Counted from the stretch's first letter, positions 31,055 through 40,421 are shown. The stretch is DNA of 64,000 nucleotides from Neomegalonema sp. (GCA_022760435.1 JALEFY010000037.1:124001-188000), one strand, 5' to 3'. The notes: a model not told the origin generated them from the sequence alone. A program made the numbers and translations.

Positions 31055-31326
31055 CGCACAAACCATCTCGCTCTTCGTCAGATGGTTGTGCCAAGCTATG
31101 GTTATCGGGGCAAGCCGTTGTCTTGCCGCAATCTGTCACCAAGAAAAAAATCGCGTGCACCGGCACAACAACAGGCATTCGATTTGTCGATTTCGCCGGG
31201 CAACAAGTATCCGTGGCTTGGTTAATTGTCACTGGAGAAATCTGCCCAATTCGCTTATCCGATCCATGGAGCGGGAGAAGGGGGCGATTCGCTGTCTTCT
31301 CGAAATTGTTGAGCGAGGGGAAAGTG
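31055..31326. other. Divergent intergenic region between glycan block and RTX gene
   Basis: About 270 bp that should hold the promoters of both the cytidylyltransferase and the RTX gene. It is clearly AT-richer than the flanking coding DNA, with an A-run near 31142-31150. I could not fix individual promoter boxes. Confidence 0.5.
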
Positions 31327-33495
31327 ATGGCTGGGGCCAATTCGTCAAAGTTGAGTGATGCGCAAACCTGGATCCTGGGCGATGGCGGCAGCGCATCCGG
31401 CACAGCGCAATCGGATGTCACCCTTGGCGCGGAGAGCGATGACACGCTGGTCGGCGTCGATGCGGTCAATGGCGAGGTGATCGTCGGCGGCGCGGGGTCG
31501 GATATCGTGATCGGAACCGCGACCGGCGACACCCTGTTTGCCGGGCAATTGTCGGGCGCCGATGAGATTGCCGATGCGACCGAGAGCGACATCGTCGCCG
31601 GTGGCGCGGGTAATGACGTGATCTATGGCGGTGCCGGGGTCGATATCCTCGATGGCGGCGATGGCGACGACCTGATCCGCGGCCGCAACAGCCACCGCCT
31701 GCTGCTGTCCGACAGCGCGATCTTGCAGGACGTTCTGCGCGGCGGGGCCGGTAACGACACCATCATCGGCAGCGACGGGATCGAGCTGATCCAGGGCGGC
31801 GCCGACAATGACACCATCCGCGCTGGCGGCGGCGATGACACGGTCTATGGCGAGAGCGGTGCCGACACGATCGAGGGCGGCGACGGTGCCGACACGCTCG
31901 ATGGCGGCGAGGGCAATGACGTGATCACCGGTGATGCTGGCAATGACCTGCTGATCGGCGGGGCTGGCAACGACACCCTGACCGGCGGCGCTGATCGCGA
32001 CCAGCTTCGCGGCGGGCTTGGCGATGACGTCCTCAATGGCGGCGACGATAACGATCTGCTGCTCGGCGATGCCGGAGCGGACACGCTCAATGGCGGCGCC
32101 GGCTTCGATATCGCCGACTACTCGGCGAGTACCGCGGGCGTGACCGTCGATCTGCGCGACTCGATCGGCACCGGCACCGGCGGCGATGCGGATGGCGATA
32201 GCCTGACCAGCATTGAGCGGGTGATCGGCTCAGCGCTCGGGGATGTCCTCTTGGCGGCGCAATCGGGCTCGGAACTGTTTGGCGGCGAGGGCAACGATAC
32301 CCTGACCGGACGCCAGGGCGATGACGCGCTCTACGGCCAGGACGGCGATGACACCCTCTATGGCGGCGATGGCGACGACACCGCGCTTGGCGATCTGGGC
32401 AATGACCAGATCTTCGGCGGCGACGGTAATGACAAGCTGCTCGGCGGCGACGGGGATGACAGCGTCTCCGGTGAGGCGGGCGATGATCGCGTCTATGGCG
32501 GCGATGGCGTCGATACCCTGTCGGGCGGCGAGGGTGCCGATCAGCTCTTTGGCGGGCTCGGCAACGACCTCCTCACCGGTGAGGCTGGCGCTGACATCCT
32601 GCGCGGCGAAGCGGGCGATGACAGCCTGAATGGCGGCGGCGACAACGACATCCTGTTCGGCGGTGACGGCAAAGACGCGCTCTACGGCGAGACCGGCGAT
32701 GACATCCTGCGCGGCGAAGCGGGAGACGATACGATCTATGGCGGCGCTGGCGCCGATGTCGCTCTCGGCGGCGATGACAATGACACGATCTATGGTGGCG
32801 ACGGTGCTGACATCCTGCGCGGTGAAGCCGGTGATGACAGCATCGATGGCGGCAATGATGATGACATCATCCTTGGCGGGGACGGCGTCGATAGCCTGAC
32901 CGGCGGGCGCGGTGATGACAAGATCAACACCGGTTCGGGCGGCGATTTCGCCTGGGGCGGGCTCGGCAATGACAAGCTGATCGGCGGTGCCGATGCCGAC
33001 ACCCTCTACGGCGAAGACGGCGCGGACACCATCGTCGCCGGTGCTGGGGACGATGTGATCGATGGCGGGGCGGATGCCGACAAACTGCTCGGCCAGGGCG
33101 GCGCCGACCAGATCGATGGCGGCTCGGGTAATGACCGCCTGTTCGGCGGCGCCGATGGCGACACGCTGCTCGGCGGTGCCGGTGCAGATCGTCTCTACGG
33201 CGAAGACGGGGCCGACAGTCTCGACGGCGGTCTTGGCAACGACTTGCTCTATGGTGGCACCGGCGATGATGTCTTCATCCTGTCGAGCGCCAGCGGAGCC
33301 GATCGCATCACCGATTTCGAGCAGGGCAGCGACAAGATCGACCTGTCTGCCTTCGCGGTGGAAAGCTTCGATGATCTGCAAGGGTTGATGGAAGACAAGG
33401 GCCGCTACACGCTGATCACTTTCGACAGCGGCGAGAGCCTGCGCGTTGACGGTATCGCGCCAGACGCGCTGACCGCGGATGATTTCCTGCTCTGA
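31327..33495 (+). CDS. RTX calcium-binding repeat protein, predicted type I secretion substrate
   Basis: A 722-residue protein built almost wholly of GGxGxDxUx nonapeptides, from about residue 45 to 655, interrupted near residues 258-300 by a beta segment with DYSASTAGVTVDLRDS. The C-terminal region (about 655-722) contains DRITDFEQGSDKIDLSAF and ends DALTADDFLL, the usual layout of an uncleaved type I secretion signal. No signal peptide and no enzymatic domain is seen, so a structural, surface-layer or matrix role is likely. The ATG at 31327 has GAGGGGAAAG upstream. The strong terminator after it is shared with phoB. Confidence 0.9.
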   Translation: MAGANSSKLSDAQTWILGDGGSASGTAQSDVTLGAESDDTLVGVDAVNGEVIVGGAGSDIVIGTATGDTLFAGQLSGADEIADATESDIVAGGAGNDVIYGGAGVDILDGGDGDDLIRGRNSHRLLLSDSAILQDVLRGGAGNDTIIGSDGIELIQGGADNDTIRAGGGDDTVYGESGADTIEGGDGADTLDGGEGNDVITGDAGNDLLIGGAGNDTLTGGADRDQLRGGLGDDVLNGGDDNDLLLGDAGADTLNGGAGFDIADYSASTAGVTVDLRDSIGTGTGGDADGDSLTSIERVIGSALGDVLLAAQSGSELFGGEGNDTLTGRQGDDALYGQDGDDTLYGGDGDDTALGDLGNDQIFGGDGNDKLLGGDGDDSVSGEAGDDRVYGGDGVDTLSGGEGADQLFGGLGNDLLTGEAGADILRGEAGDDSLNGGGDNDILFGGDGKDALYGETGDDILRGEAGDDTIYGGAGADVALGGDDNDTIYGGDGADILRGEAGDDSIDGGNDDDIILGGDGVDSLTGGRGDDKINTGSGGDFAWGGLGNDKLIGGADADTLYGEDGADTIVAGAGDDVIDGGADADKLLGQGGADQIDGGSGNDRLFGGADGDTLLGGAGADRLYGEDGADSLDGGLGNDLLYGGTGDDVFILSSASGADRITDFEQGSDKIDLSAFAVESFDDLQGLMEDKGRYTLITFDSGESLRVDGIAPDALTADDFLL

Positions 33496-33513
33496 CGAGC
33501 CCCCGCTTGCATA

Positions 33514-33552
33514 AAAAAAGCCGCACATCTCATCGGGGCGTGCGGCTTTTTT
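33514..33552. terminator. Bidirectional intrinsic terminator between RTX gene and phoB
   Basis: A 13-bp perfect stem AAAAAAGCCGCAC/GTGCGGCTTTTTT closes a 13-nt loop. It has a T-run on each strand and serves both convergent genes. Confidence 0.93.
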
Positions 33553-33598
33553 GTTCTGGAAGGACGAGACGAAACGCCTCTCAGCGGCCGAGCGTCAG

Positions 33599-34306
33599 TC
33601 AGCCGGCGCTTACATTGGCATAGGTCTCGTCGAGCGAGTACCCGGCGGCACGCACAGTACGGATCGGGTCCTTGTCGAACCCTTCATTGAGCGCCTTGCG
33701 CAGACGTCCGACATGCACATCGACCGTGCGCGCCTCCACATAGACATCGCGCCCCCAGACCAGATCGAGCAATTGCTCGCGGCTATAGACCCGGCCCGGC
33801 CGCTGCATCAGGCAATCGAGCAGCCGGAATTCCGTCGGCCCGACATGGATTTCCTTGTCGGCGCGGCGCACGCGACGGGTCTCGCGATCGAGGATGATAT
33901 CACCGAAGGTCGCGATATCTCCGGCGAGGGTCGGACGCGCCCGCCGCAGCACCGCCCGCACCCGAGCGATCAACTCGGTCATCGAGAACGGCTTCAACAT
34001 GTAATCATCTGCCCCGGTATCGAGGCCGCGAATGCGGTCATCCTCATCACCACGAGCAGTGAGCATGATGATCGGGACATCCCGGCTCTCGGGACGGGCC
34101 CGAACCTGACGGCAAATCTCGATCCCGGAGACATGCGGCAGCATCCAATCGAGGATGATCAGGTCCGGCTGTTCATCCTTGAGCGCATTCATCGCATCTT
34201 CGCCATTGGTGCAAAGCCGTACGTCGAAGCCCTGCTCCTTGAGATTATACTCAAGCAGGGCACACAGGGCTTCCTCATCCTCTACGATCAGAATGCGCGC
34301 GCTCAT
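33599..34306 (-). CDS. phoB: Phosphate regulon response regulator PhoB
   Basis: A 235-residue OmpR/PhoB-type regulator. The receiver domain has the acidic pair (EDE at 10-12), the phosphoacceptor D53 in ILDWMLP, and a conserved K in KPFSM. The C-terminal winged helix ends with RTVRAAGYSLD. It is the last gene of the pst-phoU-phoB order and controls the Pho regulon with PhoR encoded upstream. Confidence 0.96.
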   Translation of the reverse strand: MSARILIVEDEEALCALLEYNLKEQGFDVRLCTNGEDAMNALKDEQPDLIILDWMLPHVSGIEICRQVRARPESRDVPIIMLTARGDEDDRIRGLDTGADDYMLKPFSMTELIARVRAVLRRARPTLAGDIATFGDIILDRETRRVRRADKEIHVGPTEFRLLDCLMQRPGRVYSREQLLDLVWGRDVYVEARTVDVHVGRLRKALNEGFDKDPIRTVRAAGYSLDETYANVSAG

Positions 34307-34353
34307 TTTGATCTCCCAGATTGGTCCGCATCCATTGCTTTATCCCGTTTCCG

Positions 34354-35118
34354 TCAGACGATCGTGTCGATATTGGGCAGCGGAAAAAGCGGATCCCCTT
34401 TCGGTCGGTCATTGCCGAAGGAGCGCCCCACGGCAACATAGTAAGTCATCTCGGCAATGAAGGTCGTGTGATCGCCGATCCGTTCGAGATTTTTCGCGAC
34501 GAACAGGAGCTGCGCGCCCTCACTGACAAAGCGCGGTTCGCTGCTCATATTGGCGATCAGCACGTGGAAAATGCTGTTATGCAGCTCATCGACCTCAATA
34601 TCGCGGCGCCAGACCCCCTCGGCCCCATGGATATCCCGCGTGCCATAGGCATCGAGCGCATCCGCGAGTTGTCCGCGCACCTGATGCCCAAGACGCAGGA
34701 TGCTCGCGACGCCATTGCTATCGCTACGGCTATGGATCAGCGAGGTGCGTTTGGCAATATTCTTGGCAAGATCCCCGATCCGCTCAAGCGTCGCTGCGAT
34801 TTTCAGGGCGGCGATGGTTTCGCGTAGGTCCTGCGCCAGCGGTTGACGGAGCGCGAGGGTGCGCACCGCCAGTTCTTCGATCTCGACTTCCCGCTGATCG
34901 ATCCCCTGATCGCGCGCAACGATCTCGGCAGCCAGCACCAGGTCGCGGCGTTGCGCCGCCTCAAGGCAATCGGCGAATTGCTCCTCGACCAACCCGCCCA
35001 TTTCTGACACTCGCGCGCGCAACGTCGTGAAGTCCATGTCATACGCGCTCAAAATGGAGGTCACGCGTTCAGCCCTCAGTAAAGATCCGTTGACCGGTGG
35101 CTTTGCCTCAGTATCCAT
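34354..35118 (-). CDS. phoU: Phosphate signalling protein PhoU
   Basis: A 254-residue two-repeat helical PhoU. Each repeat carries the conserved E-R-x-x-D motif (ATLERIGDLAKNIAKR and KNLERIGDHTTFIAE). It links PstSCAB transport state to PhoR signalling and represses the Pho regulon when phosphate is plentiful. It lies 20 bp after pstB. The N-terminal 25 residues are a polar extension. Confidence 0.95.
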   Translation of the reverse strand: MDTEAKPPVNGSLLRAERVTSILSAYDMDFTTLRARVSEMGGLVEEQFADCLEAAQRRDLVLAAEIVARDQGIDQREVEIEELAVRTLALRQPLAQDLRETIAALKIAATLERIGDLAKNIAKRTSLIHSRSDSNGVASILRLGHQVRGQLADALDAYGTRDIHGAEGVWRRDIEVDELHNSIFHVLIANMSSEPRFVSEGAQLLFVAKNLERIGDHTTFIAEMTYYVAVGRSFGNDRPKGDPLFPLPNIDTIV

Positions 35119-35138
35119 CGCGCGCCCCCGGGCAACGA

Positions 35139-35951
35139 TTAGCCGAAGCGTCCGGTGATGTAGTCCTGGGTCCGCTGATCAACCGGGTTGGTGAAGATCT
35201 GCGACGTATCGCCGAACTCAACCAGATTGCCCAGATGGAAGAAAGCCGTCTTCTGGCTGACACGGGCCGCTTGTTGCATCGAGTGCGTGACGATCACGAT
35301 CGAATAGTTCTGACGAAGCTCTTCAATGAGATCCTCGATCGCCGCGGTTGCGATCGGATCGAGAGCCGAGCAAGGTTCGTCCATCAGCAGAACTTCCGGC
35401 GCGGTCGCAATGGCGCGGGCGATGCACAGACGCTGTTGCTGGCCACCTGACAGGCCGGTGCCCGGCTGATCGAGACGATCTTTGACCTCGTCCCAGATCG
35501 AGGCGCGGCGCAGCGCGCTTTCGACCACGTCATTGAGATCGGCCTTGTTGGTGACCAGGCCGTGGATGCGCGGGCCATAGGCGACGTTCTCAAAGATCGA
35601 TTTCGGAAACGGGTTCGGCTTCTGGAAAACCATGCCGACGCGCGCCCGCAACTGCACCGGGTCAATGGCACGGTCATAGATATCGCCGCCATCGAGTTTG
35701 ATCTCACCGGTCACCCGGCAGACATCAATCGTGTCATTCATGCGGTTCAGGCAGCGCAGGAAGGTCGACTTGCCGCAACCCGACGGGCCGATAAAGGCAG
35801 TGACTGTCTTGTCGAGGATATCGACATCGACATCCTTGATCGCATGCGTGCTGCCGTAGAAAACATTGACCTTGCGGGCAACCATCTTGACTTCGGTGCC
35901 GTGTTCGGTGGCCGCAGCGGCGGCGACGGCAGCGAGATGTTGTTCACTCAT
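35139..35951 (-). CDS. pstB: Phosphate ABC transporter ATPase PstB
   Basis: A 270-residue ABC ATPase with Walker [10 protein letters not shown], signature LSGGQQQRL and Walker [14 protein letters not shown]. The first 20 residues are a variable extension. It powers phosphate import with PstC and PstA. About 90 bp with a 12-bp perfect inverted repeat separate it from pstA. Confidence 0.96.
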   Translation of the reverse strand: MSEQHLAAVAAAAATEHGTEVKMVARKVNVFYGSTHAIKDVDVDILDKTVTAFIGPSGCGKSTFLRCLNRMNDTIDVCRVTGEIKLDGGDIYDRAIDPVQLRARVGMVFQKPNPFPKSIFENVAYGPRIHGLVTNKADLNDVVESALRRASIWDEVKDRLDQPGTGLSGGQQQRLCIARAIATAPEVLLMDEPCSALDPIATAAIEDLIEELRQNYSIVIVTHSMQQAARVSQKTAFFHLGNLVEFGDTSQIFTNPVDQRTQDYITGRFG

Positions 35952-35993
35952 ATCTCAAACCCTTCCTCTGTCCTCGCCGAAAATCGGCTTGCC

Positions 35994-36032
35994 TTCTGCG
36001 GAGCGCCCCTATCATCCCGGCTCCGCAGAAGC
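35994..36032 (-). promoter_or_regulatory. 12-bp perfect inverted repeat between pstA and pstB
   Basis: CTTCTGCGGAGC (35994-36005) pairs perfectly with GCTCCGCAGAAG (36021-36032) across a 15-nt loop. There is no T-run. As an intercistronic hairpin it could stabilise the upstream mRNA or mark a processing point; a DNA-binding site is less likely. Confidence 0.6.
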
Positions 36033-36041
36033 ACCCATTTC

Positions 36042-37856
36042 TTACCAGCGCCGCTCGAAGCGTTTGCGCAGGAACACTGCCAAGGCGTTCATGGCCACCA
36101 GGAACAGCAGCAAAACAATGATCGCCATCGAGGTTTTCGCCTTGAACAGCGTTTCAGGGAAGTCGGACCACTGATAGATCAGGGCCGGCATTACCGAGGC
36201 TGGCTCGTTGAACCAGCCAGGCACATCCGCCACGAAGGCGTTCATCCCGACCATGATCAGCGGTGCGGTCTCACCCAACGCTTGCGCCATGGCAATGATC
36301 GAGCCGGTCATGATCCCCGGCATCGCCAACGGCAAGACATGGTGGAACACGGTCTGCACTTTCGACGCCCCGAGCCCGAGCGCTGCGCTGCGGATCGAAG
36401 GCGGCACCGCCCGCACCGAGGCACGCGCCGCGATGATGATGGTGGGCAAAGACATCAGTGCCAGCACCACACCGCCGACAATCGGCGTTGAGCGCTCCCA
36501 ACCGAAATAGCTCAGGAACACCACAGCGCCGAAGAGACCGAAGATGATCGACGGGATCGCCGCAAGGTTGTTGATGTTCACCTCGATAAAGTCGGTAAAG
36601 CCGTTCTTGGGAGCGAATTCCTCGAGATAGATCGCGGCCAGCACACCCAGGGGAAACGCAAGGGTGAAGGTCACAATCATCGTCCAGAAACTGCCGACCA
36701 GCGCGCCCCAGACACCCGCGATCTCTGCATTGCGCGAGTTCGAGGCCGTCAGCAAGCGCGTGTTCAGCTCCGTCTGGATCCGCCCTTCGGCCTTCAGATC
36801 CTCGAGCCAGACCAGATGGTTGTCCTTGATCAGGCGACCATTCTCCGGCAGCTCGAAACGGGCCACTTTCCAGGCGTCGGACGCCACTTGATCGCGGCCT
36901 TCGAGCTCTTGCAGAACCACGCCGTGGGCGCGCTCATTCGAGACCGAGATCAGCTTGATCACCCCGCCATTGGCGTGGATGAAGAAGCTCGGCATATCAT
37001 CGGTCAGGTCTTCTTCACCGCTCGGTTGCTGCGCCCGCGCCCGCAGAGCATCGGCTTGCGATTGCAGGTGATCACGGTCGCCGGCGAAGCGATCGCGCTG
37101 AGCTTGCAAGGCGCTGCGCTCTTCCTCGCTGAGCGCGCCATCTGCCAGTTGCTTGACCATCGCATCGACACCGGCTTGCTGACGAGAAGCCCCGACCTCG
37201 AGCCGTGCTGCCGCGACCAGCAGCGCGTCTTTCACATCCGAAAGGATCGGCGCCAAAGCGTTGGAAGCAATGAGCAATTCGACCTCATCGCCATCGCCGA
37301 CGATATCGAGCAGGCCATTGCCTGGCCGCGAGGTCAGCTCGCCATACTGGCCCTTGAAATAGAGCTGGGCGTCATCAGAGAGCAAGACATCGGTGCTGGT
37401 GGTGCTGCCGATCAGATTGGGATCCGCCAACACCCGTTTGCCAAGATCGATGCCCGCATCCTGGCCAACAAGGCTACTCAGCGCCCGGCGCTCGCGCCGA
37501 TCCGGATCATCGAAAAGCGCATAAACGCCGCGCTTGATCTGCGTGGAAAGGTCCGGCGTCACAACCTGAAGCGCGGCCTCGCCACCCTCGCTCAACGCGG
37601 CGGCCGATTGACGGATCTGATCGGCCTGGCGCTCATCGATGCTCAGCGGCACCTCTACGGTCACGTAATATTCGGATACCGCGAGATAGGCCTGCGAGAC
37701 GATCGACCAGACAAGCGTCGCCAGCGCGATCACCGCGAGGCTGATCGCCCCTATGCCCAAAACCTGAAACCAGGTTTCGGATCGGTTGCGCTTGCGCATG
37801 ACCTGCTTGGCGCGGTCGGATGTATGAAATTCGGCAAGTTTGCTCGTATCAACCAT
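36042..37856 (-). CDS. pstA: Phosphate ABC transporter permease PstA, long form with periplasmic insert
   Basis: A 604-residue permease, well beyond the usual length of about 280-430. One transmembrane helix lies at about residues 28-55. Then comes a soluble region of roughly 320 residues, including a charged coiled coil at about 240-280 (SEEERSALQAQRDRFAGDRD). The classical permease domain begins near residue 380 (GALVGSFWTMIVTFTLAF) and contains the EAA-like loop ALGLGASKVQTVFHHVLPLA. Alphaproteobacterial PstA proteins carry an N-terminal DUF3333 region, but this one is exceptionally large. The ATG at 37856 has GGGG 8 bases upstream and lies 15 bp after pstC. Confidence 0.92.
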   Translation of the reverse strand: MVDTSKLAEFHTSDRAKQVMRKRNRSETWFQVLGIGAISLAVIALATLVWSIVSQAYLAVSEYYVTVEVPLSIDERQADQIRQSAAALSEGGEAALQVVTPDLSTQIKRGVYALFDDPDRRERRALSSLVGQDAGIDLGKRVLADPNLIGSTTSTDVLLSDDAQLYFKGQYGELTSRPGNGLLDIVGDGDEVELLIASNALAPILSDVKDALLVAAARLEVGASRQQAGVDAMVKQLADGALSEEERSALQAQRDRFAGDRDHLQSQADALRARAQQPSGEEDLTDDMPSFFIHANGGVIKLISVSNERAHGVVLQELEGRDQVASDAWKVARFELPENGRLIKDNHLVWLEDLKAEGRIQTELNTRLLTASNSRNAEIAGVWGALVGSFWTMIVTFTLAFPLGVLAAIYLEEFAPKNGFTDFIEVNINNLAAIPSIIFGLFGAVVFLSYFGWERSTPIVGGVVLALMSLPTIIIAARASVRAVPPSIRSAALGLGASKVQTVFHHVLPLAMPGIMTGSIIAMAQALGETAPLIMVGMNAFVADVPGWFNEPASVMPALIYQWSDFPETLFKAKTSMAIIVLLLFLVAMNALAVFLRKRFERRW

Positions 37857-37871
37857 TGGATCCACCCCGCA

Positions 37872-39251
37872 TCAATCGTACATTTCGCGATACCTGCGCA
37901 CGATGCGCAGAGCAATGATGTTCAGGATCAGCGTGACCGTGAACAGGGCGAAGCCGAGCGTAAAGGCCGGCGGGCCAGCGGTTCCGGCGTCGGTATCGCC
38001 GAGGATCAGCGCCACGATCTGCACAGTCACCGTCGTCACCGCCTCCAGCGGGTTCCAGGTGAGGTTGGCGCCCTGACCGGCGGCCATCACCACGATCATC
38101 GTCTCGCCCACCGCGCGCGAGAAGCCCAGGATCACCGCCGAGATGATCCCCGGCAGCGCTGCGGGAAGAATGACCTTGCGGATGGTTTCAGCCTTGGTCG
38201 CCCCCAGCCCATAGGAGCCGTCGCGCAGGCTTTGCGGCACCGCGTTGATCACGTCATCGGACAGCGATGAGACGAAGGGGATGATCATGATCCCCATCAC
38301 GATACCAGCCGCCAGCGCGCTTTCCGACGCCACGGTCAGGCCCATCGCTTCGCCGGTATTGCGAATGAAGGGCGCGACGGTGATCGCAGCGAAGAAGCCA
38401 TAAACAACGGTCGGAATACCAGCGAGGATCTCCAGCATCGGCTTGGCCCAGGCGCGCAGGCGCGGCGAAGCATAGTCGGACAGATAGATCGCCGACATCA
38501 GCCCGATGGGAACGGCGACCAGCATCGCGATCAGCGTGATCATGAGCGTGCCGACCAGAAGCGGGATCCAGCCAATCTTCGCCGGATCGAGGGTGCCACT
38601 ATGCACACCCGAAAGCGGGCTCCAGGTGGTGCCGAACAAGAAGCTGCCGATATCCCAATGGATCATGTCGAAAAAGACAATGGTCTCGAACACCAGCGAG
38701 AGTACGATCCCGATCGTCGTGACAATCGCCACGGAGGCACAGACCATCAGAACGCCGCGAATGACGCGTTCCGACCGGTTCCGGGCACGAAAATCGCGGC
38801 CCACCTGAAAATTCGTCATCAGCGCGGTCAGCGCCGCCAGGGCGATCGCGATACCGGGGACGGCATAGCTCGTCAGGGGCTTGAGCGATGCGTAGGTTTC
38901 CGCAACCGCATCGCGAACATCACCCGAGCGCGACGTGATGCCGCCATCGATCTGGGCTTTCGCGTCGCGAATGATCGATTGGCGCTGGATCGCAGATGCA
39001 TCGGGCAGGCGCTCGGCCACGACACCCTCGAGTGCGGATCCGGTATACTGGGTGACGCCAACGCTCAAGATGATGAGCGCCAGCAACCCGATCAGCCCGG
39101 TCCAGAGAAACGAATAAAGACCGTGATAGGACGGTCTGGAGTGCAAATTCTTCAGCAGCCCGTCCGAAGACGCGATTGCCCGACTTCTCGCGAACAGGAA
39201 AGCACATACTGCAATCAGCAGTATCGCCCCCAAGGCCAGCCCCACACCCAT
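37872..39251 (-). CDS. pstC: Phosphate ABC transporter permease PstC
   Basis: A 459-residue permease with two extra N-terminal helices (about 1-20 and 48-70) and a soluble segment before the common core, the alphaproteobacterial DUF3333 form. The core has LEILAGIPTVVYGFFA and the cytoplasmic loop YGLGATKAETIRKVILPAALPG, which contacts PstB. The ATG at 39251 has a strong GGAGG at 5 bases and is preferred over a TTG at 39266. Confidence 0.93.
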   Translation of the reverse strand: MGVGLALGAILLIAVCAFLFARSRAIASSDGLLKNLHSRPSYHGLYSFLWTGLIGLLALIILSVGVTQYTGSALEGVVAERLPDASAIQRQSIIRDAKAQIDGGITSRSGDVRDAVAETYASLKPLTSYAVPGIAIALAALTALMTNFQVGRDFRARNRSERVIRGVLMVCASVAIVTTIGIVLSLVFETIVFFDMIHWDIGSFLFGTTWSPLSGVHSGTLDPAKIGWIPLLVGTLMITLIAMLVAVPIGLMSAIYLSDYASPRLRAWAKPMLEILAGIPTVVYGFFAAITVAPFIRNTGEAMGLTVASESALAAGIVMGIMIIPFVSSLSDDVINAVPQSLRDGSYGLGATKAETIRKVILPAALPGIISAVILGFSRAVGETMIVVMAAGQGANLTWNPLEAVTTVTVQIVALILGDTDAGTAGPPAFTLGFALFTVTLILNIIALRIVRRYREMYD

Positions 39252-39285
39252 TGCGCCCTCCAGCAAGACGAAAACAAATCACCAA

Positions 39286-39315
39286 ACAAAAAATGAGGGG
39301 GCTCGCGCCCCCTCA
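39286..39315 (-). terminator. Intrinsic terminator-like attenuator between pstS and pstC
   Basis: On the minus strand TGAGGGGGC/GCCCCCTCA forms a 9-bp perfect stem with a 4-nt loop and is followed by a T-run (A-run at 39287-39293 on the plus strand). It lies 15 bp after the pstS stop and 35 bp before the pstC start. It could make the binding protein far more abundant than the membrane components by partial termination. Confidence 0.85.
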
Positions 39316-39329
39316 CTTGGTCGAGATGC

Positions 39330-40316
39330 TTATTTCAGCTTCTCGGAACCGTCCATGACGGTCAGCGACAGCGCTTTGTCGGCATTTGCCTTGTGCGCGT
39401 CGGCCGGCAGCGGGATCAGGCCTTTTTCAACGGCGTAGCCGTCTTCACCGGTGGCGTTGTCCGAAGCGAATTCAGCAACGTATTCCATGATGCCCGGAAC
39501 AACACCGACGTGAGCTTTCTTCACGTAGAAGTACAGCTTACGCGAAACCGGGTATTCACCGGCCAGGATGTTGTCAAAGGTCGGCTCGACACCTTCGATT
39601 TTCGCGCCTTTGATCTTGTCGGCGTTCTGATCGAGGAACGAGAAACCGAACACGCCCAGAGCAACCGGGTTTGCTTCCAGCTTCGAAACGATCAGGTTGT
39701 CGTTCTCACCGGCGTCAACCCATGCACCATCGGCGCGGACTTCGATTTTCTTGATGTCTGCTTTCGACAGGCCAGCTTTCTTCGCACCGGCTTCGATTGC
39801 CAGCTCGTGGAAAGCGTCACGGGTGCCCGAGGTCGGCGGCGGGCCAAGCACTTCGATTTTTTCTGCCGGCAGCGACGGGTTCACGTCGTTCCACGAAGCG
39901 GCCTCGGTGGTGCCCAGAGCCTTGAACAGCTCTTCACGGGTCAGATCGAAATCTGCACCGGCTTTCGAGTTCGCAACGACGATGCCATCAAAGCCAACTT
40001 CGAATTCGATGATGTCGGTGACGCCGTTTTCGTTGCAGAGTTTCCACTCTTTCGCTTTCATGCGGCGCGACGCGTTGGTGATGTCCGGATGCTCTTCGCC
40101 AACGCCGGCGCAGAACAGCTTCAGGCCACCGCCCGAACCGGTCGACTCAACCACCGGGGTTTTGTAGGCGGTGGTTTTGCCGAACTGCTCAGCAACTGCG
40201 GTTGCGAACGGGAAAACGGTCGACGAGCCGACGATGCGGATCTGATCGCGGGCCGATGCTTCGCCAACCAGGGCGAGAGCAGCAACGGCCGCCAGAGCGA
40301 TACCGGTGATTTTCAT
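39330..40316 (-). CDS. pstS: Periplasmic phosphate-binding protein PstS
   Basis: A 328-residue periplasmic binding protein with an N-terminal signal peptide (ITGIALAAVAALALVGEASA). Ligand-loop elements are IVGSSTVFPF after the signal and the later STGSGGGLKLFC and PTSGTRDAF. It captures phosphate for PstCAB. The ATG at 40316 has GGAG at 7 bases; a TTG at 40328 is the alternative. A Pho box lies about 88 bp upstream. Confidence 0.95.
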   Translation of the reverse strand: MKITGIALAAVAALALVGEASARDQIRIVGSSTVFPFATAVAEQFGKTTAYKTPVVESTGSGGGLKLFCAGVGEEHPDITNASRRMKAKEWKLCNENGVTDIIEFEVGFDGIVVANSKAGADFDLTREELFKALGTTEAASWNDVNPSLPAEKIEVLGPPPTSGTRDAFHELAIEAGAKKAGLSKADIKKIEVRADGAWVDAGENDNLIVSKLEANPVALGVFGFSFLDQNADKIKGAKIEGVEPTFDNILAGEYPVSRKLYFYVKKAHVGVVPGIMEYVAEFASDNATGEDGYAVEKGLIPLPADAHKANADKALSLTVMDGSEKLK

Positions 40317-40403
40317 GATTGTCTCCAAATCTCTCCAAGTGAGAGCCGAGCCTTGTCGGCTCGTACTCTGCGGCGGAAATTATGAGAAGGCGACAACGAG
40401 TGA

Positions 40404-40421
40404 ATGACAGTTGAGCGTCAC
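40404..40421 (-). promoter_or_regulatory. Pho box upstream of pstS
   Basis: On the minus strand GTGACGC-TCAA-CTGTCAT gives two 7-bp half sites 11 bases apart, the arrangement bound by PhoB; the second half is a perfect CTGTCAT. It predicts phosphate-starvation induction of pstS and the downstream operon. It lies about 88 bp before the pstS ATG. Confidence 0.8.

Noticed and set aside
31327-33495. RTX repeats as a possible minisatellite or CRISPR array
   Set aside because: The periodicity is 27 bp and fully coding, with calcium-binding nonapeptide consensus; it is a protein repeat.
32230-33528. A 432-residue minus-strand frame opposite the RTX gene
   Set aside because: It is antisense to nonapeptide repeats and crosses the strong terminator.
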